DNA of 64,000 bases from Actinomycetota bacterium (GCA_016870485.1 VGBM01000006.1:39199-103198); one strand, 5' to 3'. Positions 1 through 8,909 are shown, counted from the first letter of the stretch. Notes: generated by a model not told the origin, from the letters alone. Translations and numbers: made by a program.

Positions 1-449
1 GCGCCGACGAGGCGGCGCGCATCTGGGCGTGGCGGGACGGCGTCTCCCTCGGCGTCCTCGCGCGCCGGGGCGGCAAGCTCAGCGAGGACATCGCGGTGCC
101 CGTCGACCGCCTCGCCGAGGCCGTCATCGCGGTGCGCGCGCTCGGCGAGGAGGTCGGGCTGGAGACGACCAGCTGGGGCCACGCCGGCGACGGCAACCTG
201 CACGCCTCGTTCATGTTCGACCGCGCCGACCCCGACCAGCTCGCGCGGGCCACGGCGGCCGCGCCGCGCCTCTTCGCGCTCGCCCGGTCGCTCGGCGGCG
301 CGATCTCGGGCGAGCACGGCGTCGGCCGCTTCAAGGTCGAGGCCGCGGCCGAGCAGGACCCCGCGCTGCTCGCGGTCCAGCGGCGCCTGAAGGACGCCCT
401 CGACCCGCACGGGATCATGAACCCGGGCGCGAAGGTGCCGCCGGCCTAG
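1..449 (+). CDS. FAD-linked oxidase, C-terminal part (GlcD/D-lactate dehydrogenase type), truncated by window start
   Basis: This is the C-terminal end of a flavoprotein related to glycolate oxidase subunit GlcD and D-lactate dehydrogenases; its reading frame is already open at base 3. Visible family landmarks are SEDIAVPVDRL, the metal/substrate motif HAGDGNLH, GAISGEHGVGRFK and the closing HGIMNPGAK. Such enzymes oxidise 2-hydroxy acids such as glycolate or D-lactate to 2-oxo acids. The FAD-binding half lies outside the window, so the substrate cannot be assigned. Its TAG stop lies inside a CTAG that also provides the stop of the convergent phosphotransferase gene. Confidence 0.9.
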   Translation, partial: ADEAARIWAWRDGVSLGVLARRGGKLSEDIAVPVDRLAEAVIAVRALGEEVGLETTSWGHAGDGNLHASFMFDRADPDQLARATAAAPRLFALARSLGGAISGEHGVGRFKVEAAAEQDPALLAVQRRLKDALDPHGIMNPGAKVPPA

Positions 450-1288
450 GTCCGCCAGCTGCCGGGGCGGCCGGCGAGGGCGTCCGCGAGCCGGTCGCGC
501 ACGTGGCCGGCGGTCGCCGGGTCCGCGGCCCGCGCCGCGAGCCACGCCACGGACAGGATCTCGCGCGTCCCGATCGCGGCGGCGAGCGCCGCCGCGTCGA
601 CCGCGCCCGCGAGGTCCTCGTAGCCGGCGCGGTGGGACGGGAAGCGTGACGGGCCCGTGCCCAGCCGCCGCTCGACGACCTCGAGCGGGGCGAGATCGTA
701 GACGGCGGGCCCGATCGAGAGGTACTCGGGGTCGATCATCAGCCACGGCCCGGCCTCGTCGGCGAACCAGTTCGCGGGGTGGGCGTCGGCGTGGAGGACG
801 GCCGGCTCGCCCGTGACGAGCGCCCAGCGCTCGTCGACGGCGCCGAGGAGGGCGGAGCGCTGATCGCGGTCGAGGACGTCGGGCGCGCGGTCCAGCCAGT
901 GCTCCGCCAGGCGCACGGGGTCGAACACGGGGAGGTCGACCGCGTCCTGCCGCAGGAGCAGCAGGCCCTGCGCGTGGTGGGCGGCGAGGCTCGCGCCGGC
1001 CGGCGCGAGGTCCGCGATGCCGTCGAGGCCGGGGGTCGTGCGCGGGTAGGCGACGACGAGGGCGCCGTCGCGCTCGACCGGGTCGTCGAGGCGCTGGAGC
1101 AGGCGCGGCAGCAGCATGGCCGCGGCGAGGGCGCGACGGTCGTCGTCGGTCGGCGCGGGGATGACGCGGGCCACGTGGTCCTCGTCGAGGGCGACCGTGA
1201 CGTGGTCGGCGGCCCGCAGCACCGCGGCTCGGCCCGGGTCGAGGCCGAACGCCGCGCAGGCGACCGCGACCGCCTCCTCGGGGCTCAC
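446..1288 (-). CDS. Aminoglycoside phosphotransferase (APH)-like family protein
   Basis: A 280-residue kinase-like protein. It carries the Brenner motif HADAHPANWF from about residue 166 and a following metal-binding IDPEYL, the catalytic and Mg-ATP sites of the APH/choline kinase superfamily. The substrate is unknown; family members phosphorylate small hydroxyl compounds or sugars, and resistance should not be assumed. I chose the GTG at 1288 because it overlaps the TGA of the upstream 60-residue gene (GTGA), which implies translational coupling; the longer open frame upstream is a shadow of that gene. It is the last gene of the SIS-small protein-APH operon. Confidence 0.85.
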   Translation of the reverse strand: MSPEEAVAVACAAFGLDPGRAAVLRAADHVTVALDEDHVARVIPAPTDDDRRALAAAMLLPRLLQRLDDPVERDGALVVAYPRTTPGLDGIADLAPAGASLAAHHAQGLLLLRQDAVDLPVFDPVRLAEHWLDRAPDVLDRDQRSALLGAVDERWALVTGEPAVLHADAHPANWFADEAGPWLMIDPEYLSIGPAVYDLAPLEVVERRLGTGPSRFPSHRAGYEDLAGAVDAAALAAAIGTREILSVAWLAARAADPATAGHVRDRLADALAGRPGSWRT

Positions 1289-1467
1289 GACTCGAGCGTC
1301 TGCAGCGCGTCGGACACCAGAGATAGCGCGTCCTCGACCGTCTCCGGCACGTCGTCGCCGCCCTGCCTGAGCAGGGTCAGGCACTGGCGCAGGGCGTGGT
1401 CGGCGCCGCGCAGGTGCTGCACGGCGGTGACCAGCTCCTGGGCCGCAGGGGTCATCCCGTCGCTCAT
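1285..1467 (-). CDS. Small hypothetical protein (60 residues)
   Basis: A short, mostly helical acidic protein beginning MSDGMTPAAQELVTAVQH. It sits four bases downstream of the SIS-domain gene and overlaps the phosphotransferase start by GTGA, so it is almost certainly translated as part of that operon. No signal peptide, membrane segment or known motif is visible. Its single cysteine is not part of a metal-binding pair. A role as partner of one of the flanking enzymes is only a guess from position. Confidence 0.65.
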   Translation of the reverse strand: MSDGMTPAAQELVTAVQHLRGADHALRQCLTLLRQGGDDVPETVEDALSLVSDALQTLES

Positions 1468-1471
1468 CGGC

Positions 1472-2626
1472 CTACCACTCCTCGTCGTTCTCGGCGATCG
1501 CCGCGGCCTCGCGCCACGCCTCCTCCTCCCGGCGGATCAGGTCCGGGTAGGTGCCGCGCGCGTGCACGAGCTCGAGCGTCAGGACCTGCAGTGCGATCGC
1601 GCTCGCGGTCAGCGCGCTCGTGGTCGGCGACAGCTTGGCGGCGTGGGGGAGGAGCATCCGCCCGGCGCTGGTCAGCTCACGGCCCCAGACGCCCTCGACG
1701 GCCGGCACCATGATCGCGGCGCAGGGCATCCCGACCCGCCGGGCCGCGCGCAGCGCGAGCCGGCCGCGGTCCGAGCGCCGCGCCCGCCCGCGGTGCTCCG
1801 TGGCGAACACCACGAGACCCGTCTTGTCGTCGCAGGCGGGCAGGTGCCCGTGCAGGAACGTCTCGAGGTCGCGGGCGGCGGACGGAAGGTACAGGCCCTC
1901 CTCGACCTTCAGCACCAGCTCGTCGGCGCTGATCCGGTCGTAGCCGCCGCCGATTGCGATCAGACGCTCGACGCCGGCGAAGGCGCCTGCGATCTCCGCC
2001 GCCTGCTGGCGCAGGGCGAGGCACTCGCGCAGGTGCGTGCGCAGCGCGTTGGCGTCGACCGGCCGCCCCGACAGGAGCCCGGCGATCACCGCGCCGGCGG
2101 TCATCGGCGAGAGGTAGCCGACCGTGTGGCACCAGCTGCGGTCCTGCATCGGCGTCAGCGCGACGGCGTTCGCGGCCCCCTTCAGCGCGCCGTCCGGGTT
2201 CGCCGTGATCAGCCCGACCCAGGCACCCGCCTCCTCGGCCGCGGTCATCGCGTGCAGGGTGCCGCGCGTGCCGCCGTCGTGCGAGATCGCGATCACCGCG
2301 CCGCCTTCCGGCATGTCGAGGGCGGCCTCGAGGGCCTGGCGCCCGACCGGGCGGACCCCGCGGTGGCCGAACGCCTCGTCGAGCTGGGCGGCGACGGCGC
2401 GCGCCGCGTGCTCGCTGGTGCCGCAGCCGACGACGGTGATCGGCTCGCCCGCCGCGTGGACCTCGGCGAGCCGCTTGGCGAAGCGCTCGAACGACTTCGC
2501 GAGCGCCTTCAGGGAGGCGATCCGCTCGGCCAGCTCGGGCTCCGCGTCGATCATCTCCTCCATCGTCCAGGGGCGCTCGTCGCGCAGTTCGGGGAACCAG
2601 TCCTCGTGCCAGGCGGGCCGCGTCAT
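1472..2626 (-). CDS. SIS-domain sugar isomerase-like protein (GlmS isomerase/AgaS-like)
   Basis: A 384-residue cytosolic protein with two sugar isomerase (SIS) domains. The first contains VVGCGTSEHAARAV and, after it, AISHDGGTRGTLHAM, matching the phosphosugar-binding Ser/Thr loops. The second starts near IAIGGGYDRISADE. The family isomerises or deaminates amino-sugar phosphates, as the isomerase half of glucosamine-6-phosphate synthase does. No glutamine amidotransferase domain is present, so it is not GlmS itself. The ATG at 2626 was chosen because upstream sequence leaves coding character and a GGAG lies directly before it. It heads a three-gene operon with a phosphotransferase, suggesting handling of a phosphorylated amino sugar. 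Confidence 0.85.
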   Translation of the reverse strand: MTRPAWHEDWFPELRDERPWTMEEMIDAEPELAERIASLKALAKSFERFAKRLAEVHAAGEPITVVGCGTSEHAARAVAAQLDEAFGHRGVRPVGRQALEAALDMPEGGAVIAISHDGGTRGTLHAMTAAEEAGAWVGLITANPDGALKGAANAVALTPMQDRSWCHTVGYLSPMTAGAVIAGLLSGRPVDANALRTHLRECLALRQQAAEIAGAFAGVERLIAIGGGYDRISADELVLKVEEGLYLPSAARDLETFLHGHLPACDDKTGLVVFATEHRGRARRSDRGRLALRAARRVGMPCAAIMVPAVEGVWGRELTSAGRMLLPHAAKLSPTTSALTASAIALQVLTLELVHARGTYPDLIRREEEAWREAAAIAENDEEW

Positions 2627-2692
2627 CTCCGCGAGTCTATCGCCGGCGGTCGCGGGCGCCAAGCGCCCTCCCCACGGCGCGGCGAGGTGCCG

Positions 2693-2698
2693 TACCCT
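2693..2698 (+). promoter_or_regulatory. -10 element TACCCT of the binding-protein gene
   Basis: TACCCT lies 7 bases before the ATG at 2706 and no Shine-Dalgarno sequence fits in between. This is the spacing expected for transcription starting at the initiation codon. Confidence 0.55.
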
Positions 2699-2705
2699 AG
2701 GCGTC

Positions 2706-3854
2706 ATGCAGCGCACGCGACCGACCCTCCGCCTCACCCTCCTCGCCGCCGCGCTCCTCGTGCTCGGCGCCCTCGCCGGCCCCGCGGCCGCCCAGCGCAC
2801 CGCGACCGTCAACGTCGGCGCCGCGCTCACGCTGACGGGCACGAACCAGGCGTACGGCCTGTCCTCGCGGCGCGGCATCGACATGGCCGTGAAGGAGATC
2901 AACGCGGGCGCGGTCCCGGGCGTCAGGATCAACGTCAAGACCGTCGACGACCTCGGCACGGCGCAGGGCGCCGCGGCGGCCTACGGCATCTTCTTCCGCG
3001 ACGGGGTCACCGCGATCATGGGTCCGACCCTCTCGAGCGTCGCGCTGACCGTGGACCACTTCGCGCAGGGCGCGCGGATCCCCGTCCTCGGCATCTCGAA
3101 CACGCAGCCCGGCATCACGGAGATCGGCACCTTCATCTTCCGGCCGACGCTGACCGAGAACGTGCTGCTCCCCGCCCTCGTCAAGACCGTCGCGACGTCG
3201 TCGCTCGCGCCGAAGACCGCCGTCCTGATCCAGGGCAGCGATGAGTTCGCGGTCACGAGCGCGCCGATCTTCGCGGGCGCTCTCGAGGCCAACCAGATCG
3301 CCGTTATCAAGACGATCGTGGTGCCGCCGGCGACGACGGACTTCACCGCGATCGCCGCCGAGGTCAAGGCCGCCGACCCCGACGCCGTCGCGATCACCGC
3401 CCTGCCCGCCGAGGGCGTGCCGCTCCTGAAGGCGCTGCGCGCCGCCGGGGTGCGCAAGAAGGTGCTGGGCTCCAACGCCTTCAACACGCAGGAGATCATC
3501 AAGGGCGCCGGTCGCGCCGCGAACGGCCTGATCGTCGCCACCCCGTGGACGGTGGCCGACACGTCGGAGCGCAACGTCGAGTGGGTCAAGGCGTTCAAGA
3601 AGGAGTACAGGCGGACGCCGGACCAGTTCGCCGCCACCGCCTACGCCTACACCTACGTCGTCGCGCAGGCCGCGAAGGGCGGCGGTGCCGCCTCGCAGGC
3701 CGCGATGCAGACGAAGCTCGCCGCCATCACGGGGACCAACGGCGTGCCCACGCTGCTCGGGAAGTTCCGGTTCGACGCGAACCGCAACGGCATCACCCCG
3801 GTGCGCGTCCAGCAGGTCCTCGGAGGAAGGTTCACGCTGTTCGAGGCCGAGTAG
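2706..3854 (+). CDS. Branched-chain amino acid/amide-type ABC transporter substrate-binding protein
   Basis: A secreted 382-residue periplasmic-binding-protein-fold protein (LivJ/Peripla_BP_6 type). A clear signal peptide, arginine-rich then LTLLAAALLVLGALAGPAAA, ends at an AxA site before QRTATVNVG. The mature protein opens with NVGAALTLTGTNQAYG and has the family signature IMGPTLSSVAL, where a bound ligand's alpha groups are usually contacted. It should deliver amino acids, amides or similar ligands to an ABC permease, but no permease or ATPase gene lies nearby, so it is an orphan here. There is no lipobox cysteine. The ligand cannot be told from sequence. Confidence 0.9.
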   Translation: MQRTRPTLRLTLLAAALLVLGALAGPAAAQRTATVNVGAALTLTGTNQAYGLSSRRGIDMAVKEINAGAVPGVRINVKTVDDLGTAQGAAAAYGIFFRDGVTAIMGPTLSSVALTVDHFAQGARIPVLGISNTQPGITEIGTFIFRPTLTENVLLPALVKTVATSSLAPKTAVLIQGSDEFAVTSAPIFAGALEANQIAVIKTIVVPPATTDFTAIAAEVKAADPDAVAITALPAEGVPLLKALRAAGVRKKVLGSNAFNTQEIIKGAGRAANGLIVATPWTVADTSERNVEWVKAFKKEYRRTPDQFAATAYAYTYVVAQAAKGGGAASQAAMQTKLAAITGTNGVPTLLGKFRFDANRNGITPVRVQQVLGGRFTLFEAE

Positions 3855-3866
3855 CCGGGCACAGCT

Positions 3867-5060
3867 GTGAACGACCATCCTGCTACGGTCCTCCCGGAGA
3901 ACGACCCCCGCCCCCGCAGCGGCGGCCACTGGGCCGCCGTCATCGTCCTCCTGGTCGTCGCCTGGCTGTTCGTGCTGCTCGGCGCCGTCGGGGTCTACCT
4001 GCACCGCACGATCTACGACGAGCAGGTCTTCGCGAAGCGCGTGACCGCGGTCCTCGAGCAGCCCGGCGTGCAGGCCGCGGTCGCCACCGAGCTGACCGAC
4101 GCGATCGTCAAGGAGGTCCCGAAGGCCGTCGTCGCGCGTCCGCTGATCCAGTCGGCCGCGCAGACCGTCATCGCGGAGCCGGCCTTCACGAAGATCGTCA
4201 CCGCGGCGCTGGTCAAGTTCCATGCGCTCCTGCTCGACCCCGGCACCGCCAAGATCGTCTTCACGATCGAGGGCGCGCCGCAGCTGATCCAGAACACGAT
4301 CGCGCCGTACGACGAGCAGCTCGCGGTCGAGGTCGGCAACGCCGCCTCCGCGGAGCTTGCGAAGCTGCCCGATCCGGGTCCGGCCTTCCGGCTCCTGCAG
4401 CTCGGCGCCGAGCTCGGGCCCGTCGCGTGGATCATCCTCTTCCTCGGCCTCGGGCTGGGGGTGCTCGCCGCCCTGATCGCCCCGAACCGCCGGCGCGGCG
4501 CCATCAGCGCGTCGATCGCCCTGGTCGCCGTCGGCCTCGGGATCGCCCTGATCCTCGGCGCGGTCCGCATCGGCCTCGGCTCCGCCACCGCCGCCGACCC
4601 GGTCCTCAGCGAGGCCGCCACGGGCGTCTTCAACGGCCTCTTCGGCGACCTCCGCCAGATCGCCCGCATCACCGCGATCGTCGGCGCCATCGCCGCCGTC
4701 CTGATCTGGTCCCTGCGCTGGACCGCCCCGATCGCGGCCGGCGCCGCCGGGCACGCCCGCGACGCGGCGGGCGACGCCGCCCACGCGGCCGGCGACCGTC
4801 GGATCGAGGTCGCGGACGTCACCGCGATCCTGCGCCGCGGCGCCGACCGCGCGCTGACCCCCGCCGCCACCACCTGGGGCCGCATCCTGCAGGGCGTCGG
4901 CGCCCTCGCGATCGCCCTGTTCGTCCTGTTCCAGTGGCAGCTGGTCGTCGACGTGGTCGTCCTCGCGATCGCGATCGCCCTGATCGCGCTCGCGCTGAAC
5001 CGCCTCCTGTACGTCGTGCTCGAGCGGCGCGGCGGCCACGCCGCCGACCCCGGCGCCTGA
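3867..5060 (+). CDS. Integral membrane protein of unknown function
   Basis: A 397-residue protein with one hydrophobic segment near residues 22-45 (AAVIVLLVVAWLFVLLGAVG), a soluble region of roughly 130 residues, a cluster of three to four membrane spans (about 190-285), an alanine-rich amphipathic stretch, and a final pair of hydrophobic segments near 345-385. The architecture resembles actinobacterial membrane proteins annotated only as hypothetical. The GTG start lies 12 bases after the binding-protein stop, so the two may be co-transcribed. No catalytic motif is visible and I assign no function. Confidence 0.75.
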   Translation: MNDHPATVLPENDPRPRSGGHWAAVIVLLVVAWLFVLLGAVGVYLHRTIYDEQVFAKRVTAVLEQPGVQAAVATELTDAIVKEVPKAVVARPLIQSAAQTVIAEPAFTKIVTAALVKFHALLLDPGTAKIVFTIEGAPQLIQNTIAPYDEQLAVEVGNAASAELAKLPDPGPAFRLLQLGAELGPVAWIILFLGLGLGVLAALIAPNRRRGAISASIALVAVGLGIALILGAVRIGLGSATAADPVLSEAATGVFNGLFGDLRQIARITAIVGAIAAVLIWSLRWTAPIAAGAAGHARDAAGDAAHAAGDRRIEVADVTAILRRGADRALTPAATTWGRILQGVGALAIALFVLFQWQLVVDVVVLAIAIALIALALNRLLYVVLERRGGHAADPGA

Positions 5061-5082
5061 CCCCCCGGCCGGGCCGCTGGTG

Positions 5083-5088
5083 TAGTCT
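5083..5088 (+). promoter_or_regulatory. -10 element TAGTCT of the CASTOR/POLLUX-like gene
   Basis: TAGTCT is followed by about 30 bases that include a strong GGGGAGG ribosome-binding site at 5104-5110 before the ATG at 5119. This is a conventional leadered start, in contrast to most promoters in this window. Confidence 0.45.
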
Positions 5089-5118
5089 CGCCCCGTCCGC
5101 GACGGGGAGGACCGCGAC

Positions 5119-7008
5119 ATGACGAGGCCGATCACCACGCGCGACCGGTTGCGCTACCGCTTCGACGCCACGCTCGCGCGCGGCACGATCGGCGTGATCG
5201 CGTGGCTCGGCCTGATCACCCTGGTCGTGGTCGTGCTGGCCGGGATCCTCGTCGCGCTGATCGGCCTGCGCACGAACGGCACCGACCGCACCGGCCTGAT
5301 CGAGGGCGTCTGGGTCAACCTCATGCACGCGCTCGACCCGGGCGCGCTCGGCGCCGACGTCGGCTGGACCTGGCGGATCGTCGCGCTCGTCGTGACGATC
5401 GCCGGCATCTTCGTCCTGTCGATCCTGATCGGCATCATCTCCTCCGGCATCGAGGCCCGCCTCGACGAGCTGCGCAAGGGCCGCTCGCTCGTCGTCGAGT
5501 CGGGCCACACGCTCGTCCTCGGCTGGTCGCCGAAGCTGCACCAGATCCTCACGGAGCTCGAGGTCGCGAACGCGAACCAGCGCGACCCCGTCGTCGTGGT
5601 GCTCGCCGACCGCGACAAGGTCGAGATGGAGGACGAGGTGCGCACGCGCGCCGACGGCGACCGCCGCACCCGGATCATCTGCCGGTCCGGCAACCCCGCC
5701 AACCCGGCCGACCTCGAGATCGTGCGGCCGGAGGCCGCGAAGGCCATCCTCGTCCTGCTCGACGAGGAGACGGGCGATCCCGGCGTCGTCAAGTCGGTGC
5801 TCGCGCTGCTCGCGATCGACCCGTCCCTCGAGCGCCTGCGCGTGACGGCCGAGTTCGGCAGCGAGGACTCGGCCGAGGCGATCGACCGGGCCACCGGCGG
5901 CCGCATGGCGATCGTCGTCTCGAGCGACGTGATCGCGCGCGTCACCGCGCAGGTCTGCCGGCAGTCCGGGATCAGCGCCGCCTTCCAGGAGCTGCTCGAC
6001 TTCGACGGCGACGAGGTCTACTTCCAGGAGGAGCCGGGCCTCGTGGGCGCCACCTTCGGGGCGAGCCTGACGGCCTACGCCGAGTCGAGCGTGATCGGGG
6101 TGCGCAGCGCCGACGGCGCCGTGACGCTGTCGCCGCCGATGGGGCGCGTGTACGCCGCGGGCGACCGGGTGATCGCGATCTCGGCCGACGACGACACGAT
6201 CCGGCTCAGCGGACCCGTCGAGGCGGCCGACGTCGGCGGCCAGGTCGAGCCGGCCGTCGAGCCCGTCTGCGAGCACACGCTCCTGATCGGCTGGAACGGC
6301 CTCGCCGACACGATCCTCGCCGAGCTCGACCGCTACGTGCTGCCCGGCTCGACTGTCCGGGTCCTCGTCGACCCGACGCGCCTCGAGGACCCGCTCGAGC
6401 TGCCCCCGCTCGAGAACACCGCGGTCGAGGTCGTCGAGGCCGACACGGTCGACGGCCGCCAGCTGGCGGCGCACGTCGGCGCCCGCGCCTACGACCAGGT
6501 GATCATCCTCTGCTACCGCACCGGCGACGAGGCCGTCGACGACGCGCACGCGCTCCTCACCCTTCTGCAGGTGCGGCAGGCCACGCAGGACGAGGGCAGC
6601 CCGAACGCCGGGGTGCGGCTCGTCACGGAGCTGCTCGACGTGCGCGACGTCGACCTCGCCCGCGTCGCCAACCCCGACGACTTCGTGGTCAGCGAGCGGC
6701 TGACCAGCCTGATGCTCGCGCAGCTCGTCGAGAACAACGACCTGCGCGGCGTCTTCTCCGACCTGTTCGATGCCGAGGGCGTCGAGCTGGTGCTCGTGCC
6801 CGCCTCGCGCTACTGCCCGGCCGGGGAGGAGGTGGCGTACGGCGACGTCGTGGCCGCCGCCCGCGCCCGCGGGCACGTGGCCGTCGGCCTGCGGGTCGTG
6901 TCCGCGGTCCTCGCGGACGGCCTCGGCGGGGGCACCATGCTGGTCAACCCGGCGAAGTCCCGGCGCGTCGTGCTCGGCGCCGAGGACCAGGTGCTCGTGC
7001 TCGCGTAG
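5119..7008 (+). CDS. CASTOR/POLLUX-like ion channel with RCK/TrkA-N-type domains
   Basis: A 629-residue protein with two N-terminal membrane segments (LGLITLVVVVLAGILVALIG and, near residues 95-115, VALVVTIAGIFVLSILIG) around a short extracytoplasmic pore-like loop. Large cytosolic nucleotide-binding-like domains follow: GHTLVLGWSPKLHQIL begins the first and EHTLLIGWNGLADTIL the second. This matches bacterial relatives of plant CASTOR and POLLUX, the nuclear-envelope cation channels. It probably gates K+ or Ca2+ in response to a ligand. A good GGGGAGG site supports the ATG start. The gene stands alone, followed by a convergent tRNA. Confidence 0.85.
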   Translation: MTRPITTRDRLRYRFDATLARGTIGVIAWLGLITLVVVVLAGILVALIGLRTNGTDRTGLIEGVWVNLMHALDPGALGADVGWTWRIVALVVTIAGIFVLSILIGIISSGIEARLDELRKGRSLVVESGHTLVLGWSPKLHQILTELEVANANQRDPVVVVLADRDKVEMEDEVRTRADGDRRTRIICRSGNPANPADLEIVRPEAAKAILVLLDEETGDPGVVKSVLALLAIDPSLERLRVTAEFGSEDSAEAIDRATGGRMAIVVSSDVIARVTAQVCRQSGISAAFQELLDFDGDEVYFQEEPGLVGATFGASLTAYAESSVIGVRSADGAVTLSPPMGRVYAAGDRVIAISADDDTIRLSGPVEAADVGGQVEPAVEPVCEHTLLIGWNGLADTILAELDRYVLPGSTVRVLVDPTRLEDPLELPPLENTAVEVVEADTVDGRQLAAHVGARAYDQVIILCYRTGDEAVDDAHALLTLLQVRQATQDEGSPNAGVRLVTELLDVRDVDLARVANPDDFVVSERLTSLMLAQLVENNDLRGVFSDLFDAEGVELVLVPASRYCPAGEEVAYGDVVAAARARGHVAVGLRVVSAVLADGLGGGTMLVNPAKSRRVVLGAEDQVLVLA

Positions 7009-7009
7009 A

Positions 7010-7080
7010 TGGGACGGCAGGGAATCGAACCCTGGCCGGAGGATTAAAAGTCCTCTGCTCGACCTTCGAGCTACCGTCCC
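7010..7080 (-). tRNA. tRNA-Lys (anticodon UUU)
   Basis: Read on the minus strand, GGGACGG pairs with CCGTCCC as a 7-base acceptor stem. A D-arm (GCTC/GAGC) with a short loop, an anticodon stem GAGGA/TCCTC enclosing CTTTTAA, and a T-arm CAGGG/CCCTG around TTCGATT are all present. The anticodon TTT reads lysine codons. The discriminator is A and CCA is not encoded. Total length is 71 bases. Confidence 0.95.
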
Positions 7081-7089
7081 GCGGGCAGT

Positions 7090-8340
7090 CTACGGGCTGT
7101 AGACGCCCGGGGAGGTCTCGCGCAGCCGCAGGGTCAGGGGCAGCGCGGCCAGCAGGAGCACCGCGAGGCCGATCCCGACGGCGGGGAACCCGAAGCGGTC
7201 GAGGACGACGCCGGCCGACAGGACGGCGGCGGCCCCGCACAGCGACACGACCTGGTCGTTCATGGCGGTCAGCCGGCCGCGCTCCACCGGCGTCGTCACG
7301 TCGGCGAGGACCGTGGTGCCGGCCACCCAGCTCGAGCACCAGCCGAGCCCGAGCAGGAAGAAGAACGGGAGGATCAGGAGCGACTGGCCGAGCAGGGCGG
7401 TCCCGACCGCCCCGACGGCCGTGCCGAGGATCCCGGCGATCAGCATCCGCCGCCGCCCGAGCCGGTCGGCGAGGCGCCCGAGCGGCGCCGCCAGCCCGAA
7501 CATCCCGAGGAAGTGGGCCGAGATGAAGAGGCCGATCGCGGCCGCTCCGAGCCCCTGCTGGTCGAGCACGACGGCGGTGATGCCCATCACGCCGACCATC
7601 GCGGCCTGGATCAGCGCGGCGGTCACGATCGCGGCGCGGGCGGGGCCGATCCGCAGGAGCTCGCGGCGGCTGCGCGGCTCGCCCGTCTCCACGGCCGGTG
7701 CGGTCCCGGGGAACCAGTCGCCCAGGCGGCGCGCCACGTCGCGGGGATCGGTGCCGATGCCGCGCACGAGCAGGATCGCGAGGCCGGCGGTGAGGGGCAC
7801 GAGGAGCCATGGCGCGGTGCGCTCGCCGAGGCCGAGCGGGACCAGCGCGAGGATCAGTCCGGAGGCGAGGAGCGGGCCGACGATGCTGCCGACGGCGCCG
7901 GCGGAGGCGACGAGGCCGACGCCGTGGGCGCGCTGCTCGACGGGGTAGAGGTCGGCCGCGGCCGCGCGGTGCATCATCGCGGGCCCCTGTCCGCTGCCGA
8001 AGACCAGCGTGCCGGCGACGAACAGGGCGTACGAGTCGACGGAGATCGCGACGCCGCAGAGGACCGCGCCGAGGGAGAGCAGCGCGAGGCCGGCGGTGAG
8101 GACCGGCTTGCGGCCGTGGCGGTCGGAGACGCGCCCCGCCACGAACAGGGAGCCGACGGACGCGAGCATCGCGAGCCCGACGCTCGTGCCGGCGAGGCTC
8201 GCGTGGTGGGAGAGCGTGGCCGCCGACACGGCGCCGACGCTCGCGTTGAGGGGGATCGCGGCGCTGGTGGCGGCCTGGCCGGCGGCGAGGCGCAGCGTCC
8301 ACTGCGAGATCTGCCGCGGGACGGCCGCCGTGGTGGCCAT
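7090..8340 (-). CDS. Major facilitator superfamily transporter
   Basis: A 416-residue protein with twelve predicted membrane spans in two six-helix halves. The MFS motif A-like loop VAGRVSDRHGRKPVLTAG lies between helices 2 and 3, and the equivalent LGRLADRLGRRRMLIAG in the second half. It most resembles drug or metabolite exporters. The substrate is unknown. Its ATG shares one base with the TGA of yqgE (TGATG), so the two are translationally coupled. Confidence 0.9.
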   Translation of the reverse strand: MATTAAVPRQISQWTLRLAAGQAATSAAIPLNASVGAVSAATLSHHASLAGTSVGLAMLASVGSLFVAGRVSDRHGRKPVLTAGLALLSLGAVLCGVAISVDSYALFVAGTLVFGSGQGPAMMHRAAAADLYPVEQRAHGVGLVASAGAVGSIVGPLLASGLILALVPLGLGERTAPWLLVPLTAGLAILLVRGIGTDPRDVARRLGDWFPGTAPAVETGEPRSRRELLRIGPARAAIVTAALIQAAMVGVMGITAVVLDQQGLGAAAIGLFISAHFLGMFGLAAPLGRLADRLGRRRMLIAGILGTAVGAVGTALLGQSLLILPFFFLLGLGWCSSWVAGTTVLADVTTPVERGRLTAMNDQVVSLCGAAAVLSAGVVLDRFGFPAVGIGLAVLLLAALPLTLRLRETSPGVYSP

Positions 8341-8888
8341 CAGTTCAGGGACGGGTCATCGGGCTCGAGCGCGAAGACCGCGAGCTCGCCGCCGTGGCGG
8401 CGGATCGCGACCCGCCAGAGCCGCTCGGGGTCCTCCGCGAAGCAGTCGTCGATCTCGGCCGGCACGTCGACCCAGGCCTCCTCCTCGAGCTCGTCCTCGA
8501 GCTGGCCCGGGCCCCAGCCCGCGTAGCCCGCGAAGACGCGCGCCCGTACGACGGTCGCCGGGTCGAGCGTCTCGTCGGCGTCGGAGGGGAGGAAGCCGAC
8601 GGTGCCGAAGGCGATCGCGGCGGCCCGCGCGCCGTCGACGAAGTCGCCCAGCACCATGACGGCCTCGGGCTGCACGGGACCGCCCTGGTGGACGGCCTCG
8701 CCGTCGGCGACGAACTCGCCGAGGATCGGCACGGCCTCGCGCACCGTCACGCCGAGGGGCCGGTTGAGGATCAGCCCCATCGCGCCGTCGGGGCCGTGCT
8801 CGGCGACGAGCACGACGCTGCGCGCGAAGTTGGGGTCGCCGAGGGCGGGCGTCGCGACGAGGAGGCGCCCCTGCAGCGACCGGTACAT
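8340..8888 (-). CDS. yqgE: YqgE/AlgH family (UPF0301) protein
   Basis: A 182-residue protein with the conserved opening LQGRLLVATPALGDPNFARS, then GLILNRPLG, the HQGGPV loop and FAGYAGWGPGQLEDEL, all landmarks of the YqgE/AlgH family. The length is normal for the family. The molecular role is poorly defined: AlgH was linked to alginate regulation in Pseudomonas, but the family is widespread and probably cytosolic. It is the first gene of a two-gene unit with the MFS transporter. Confidence 0.92.
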   Translation of the reverse strand: MYRSLQGRLLVATPALGDPNFARSVVLVAEHGPDGAMGLILNRPLGVTVREAVPILGEFVADGEAVHQGGPVQPEAVMVLGDFVDGARAAAIAFGTVGFLPSDADETLDPATVVRARVFAGYAGWGPGQLEDELEEEAWVDVPAEIDDCFAEDPERLWRVAIRRHGGELAVFALEPDDPSLN

Positions 8889-8894
8889 GGCTGC

Positions 8895-8900
8895 AGCATA
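8895..8900 (-). promoter_or_regulatory. -10 element TATGCT of yqgE
   Basis: On the minus strand TATGCT lies 6 bases before the ATG at 8888, with no room for a ribosome-binding site; a leaderless start is likely. Confidence 0.55.
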
Positions 8901-8909
8901 GGGCGCCGG

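Noticed and set aside
779..3244. Long open frame of 821 codons on the plus strand across the SIS operon and binding-protein gene
   Set aside because: Its composition is arginine-rich and shadow-like; it runs antisense to the SIS and phosphotransferase genes, whose motifs are intact.
2697..5138. Long minus-strand open frame of 813 codons opposite the binding protein and membrane gene
   Set aside because: Low-complexity Gly/Asp/Arg composition typical of antisense frames in high-GC DNA; the plus-strand genes have clear signal peptide and membrane segments.
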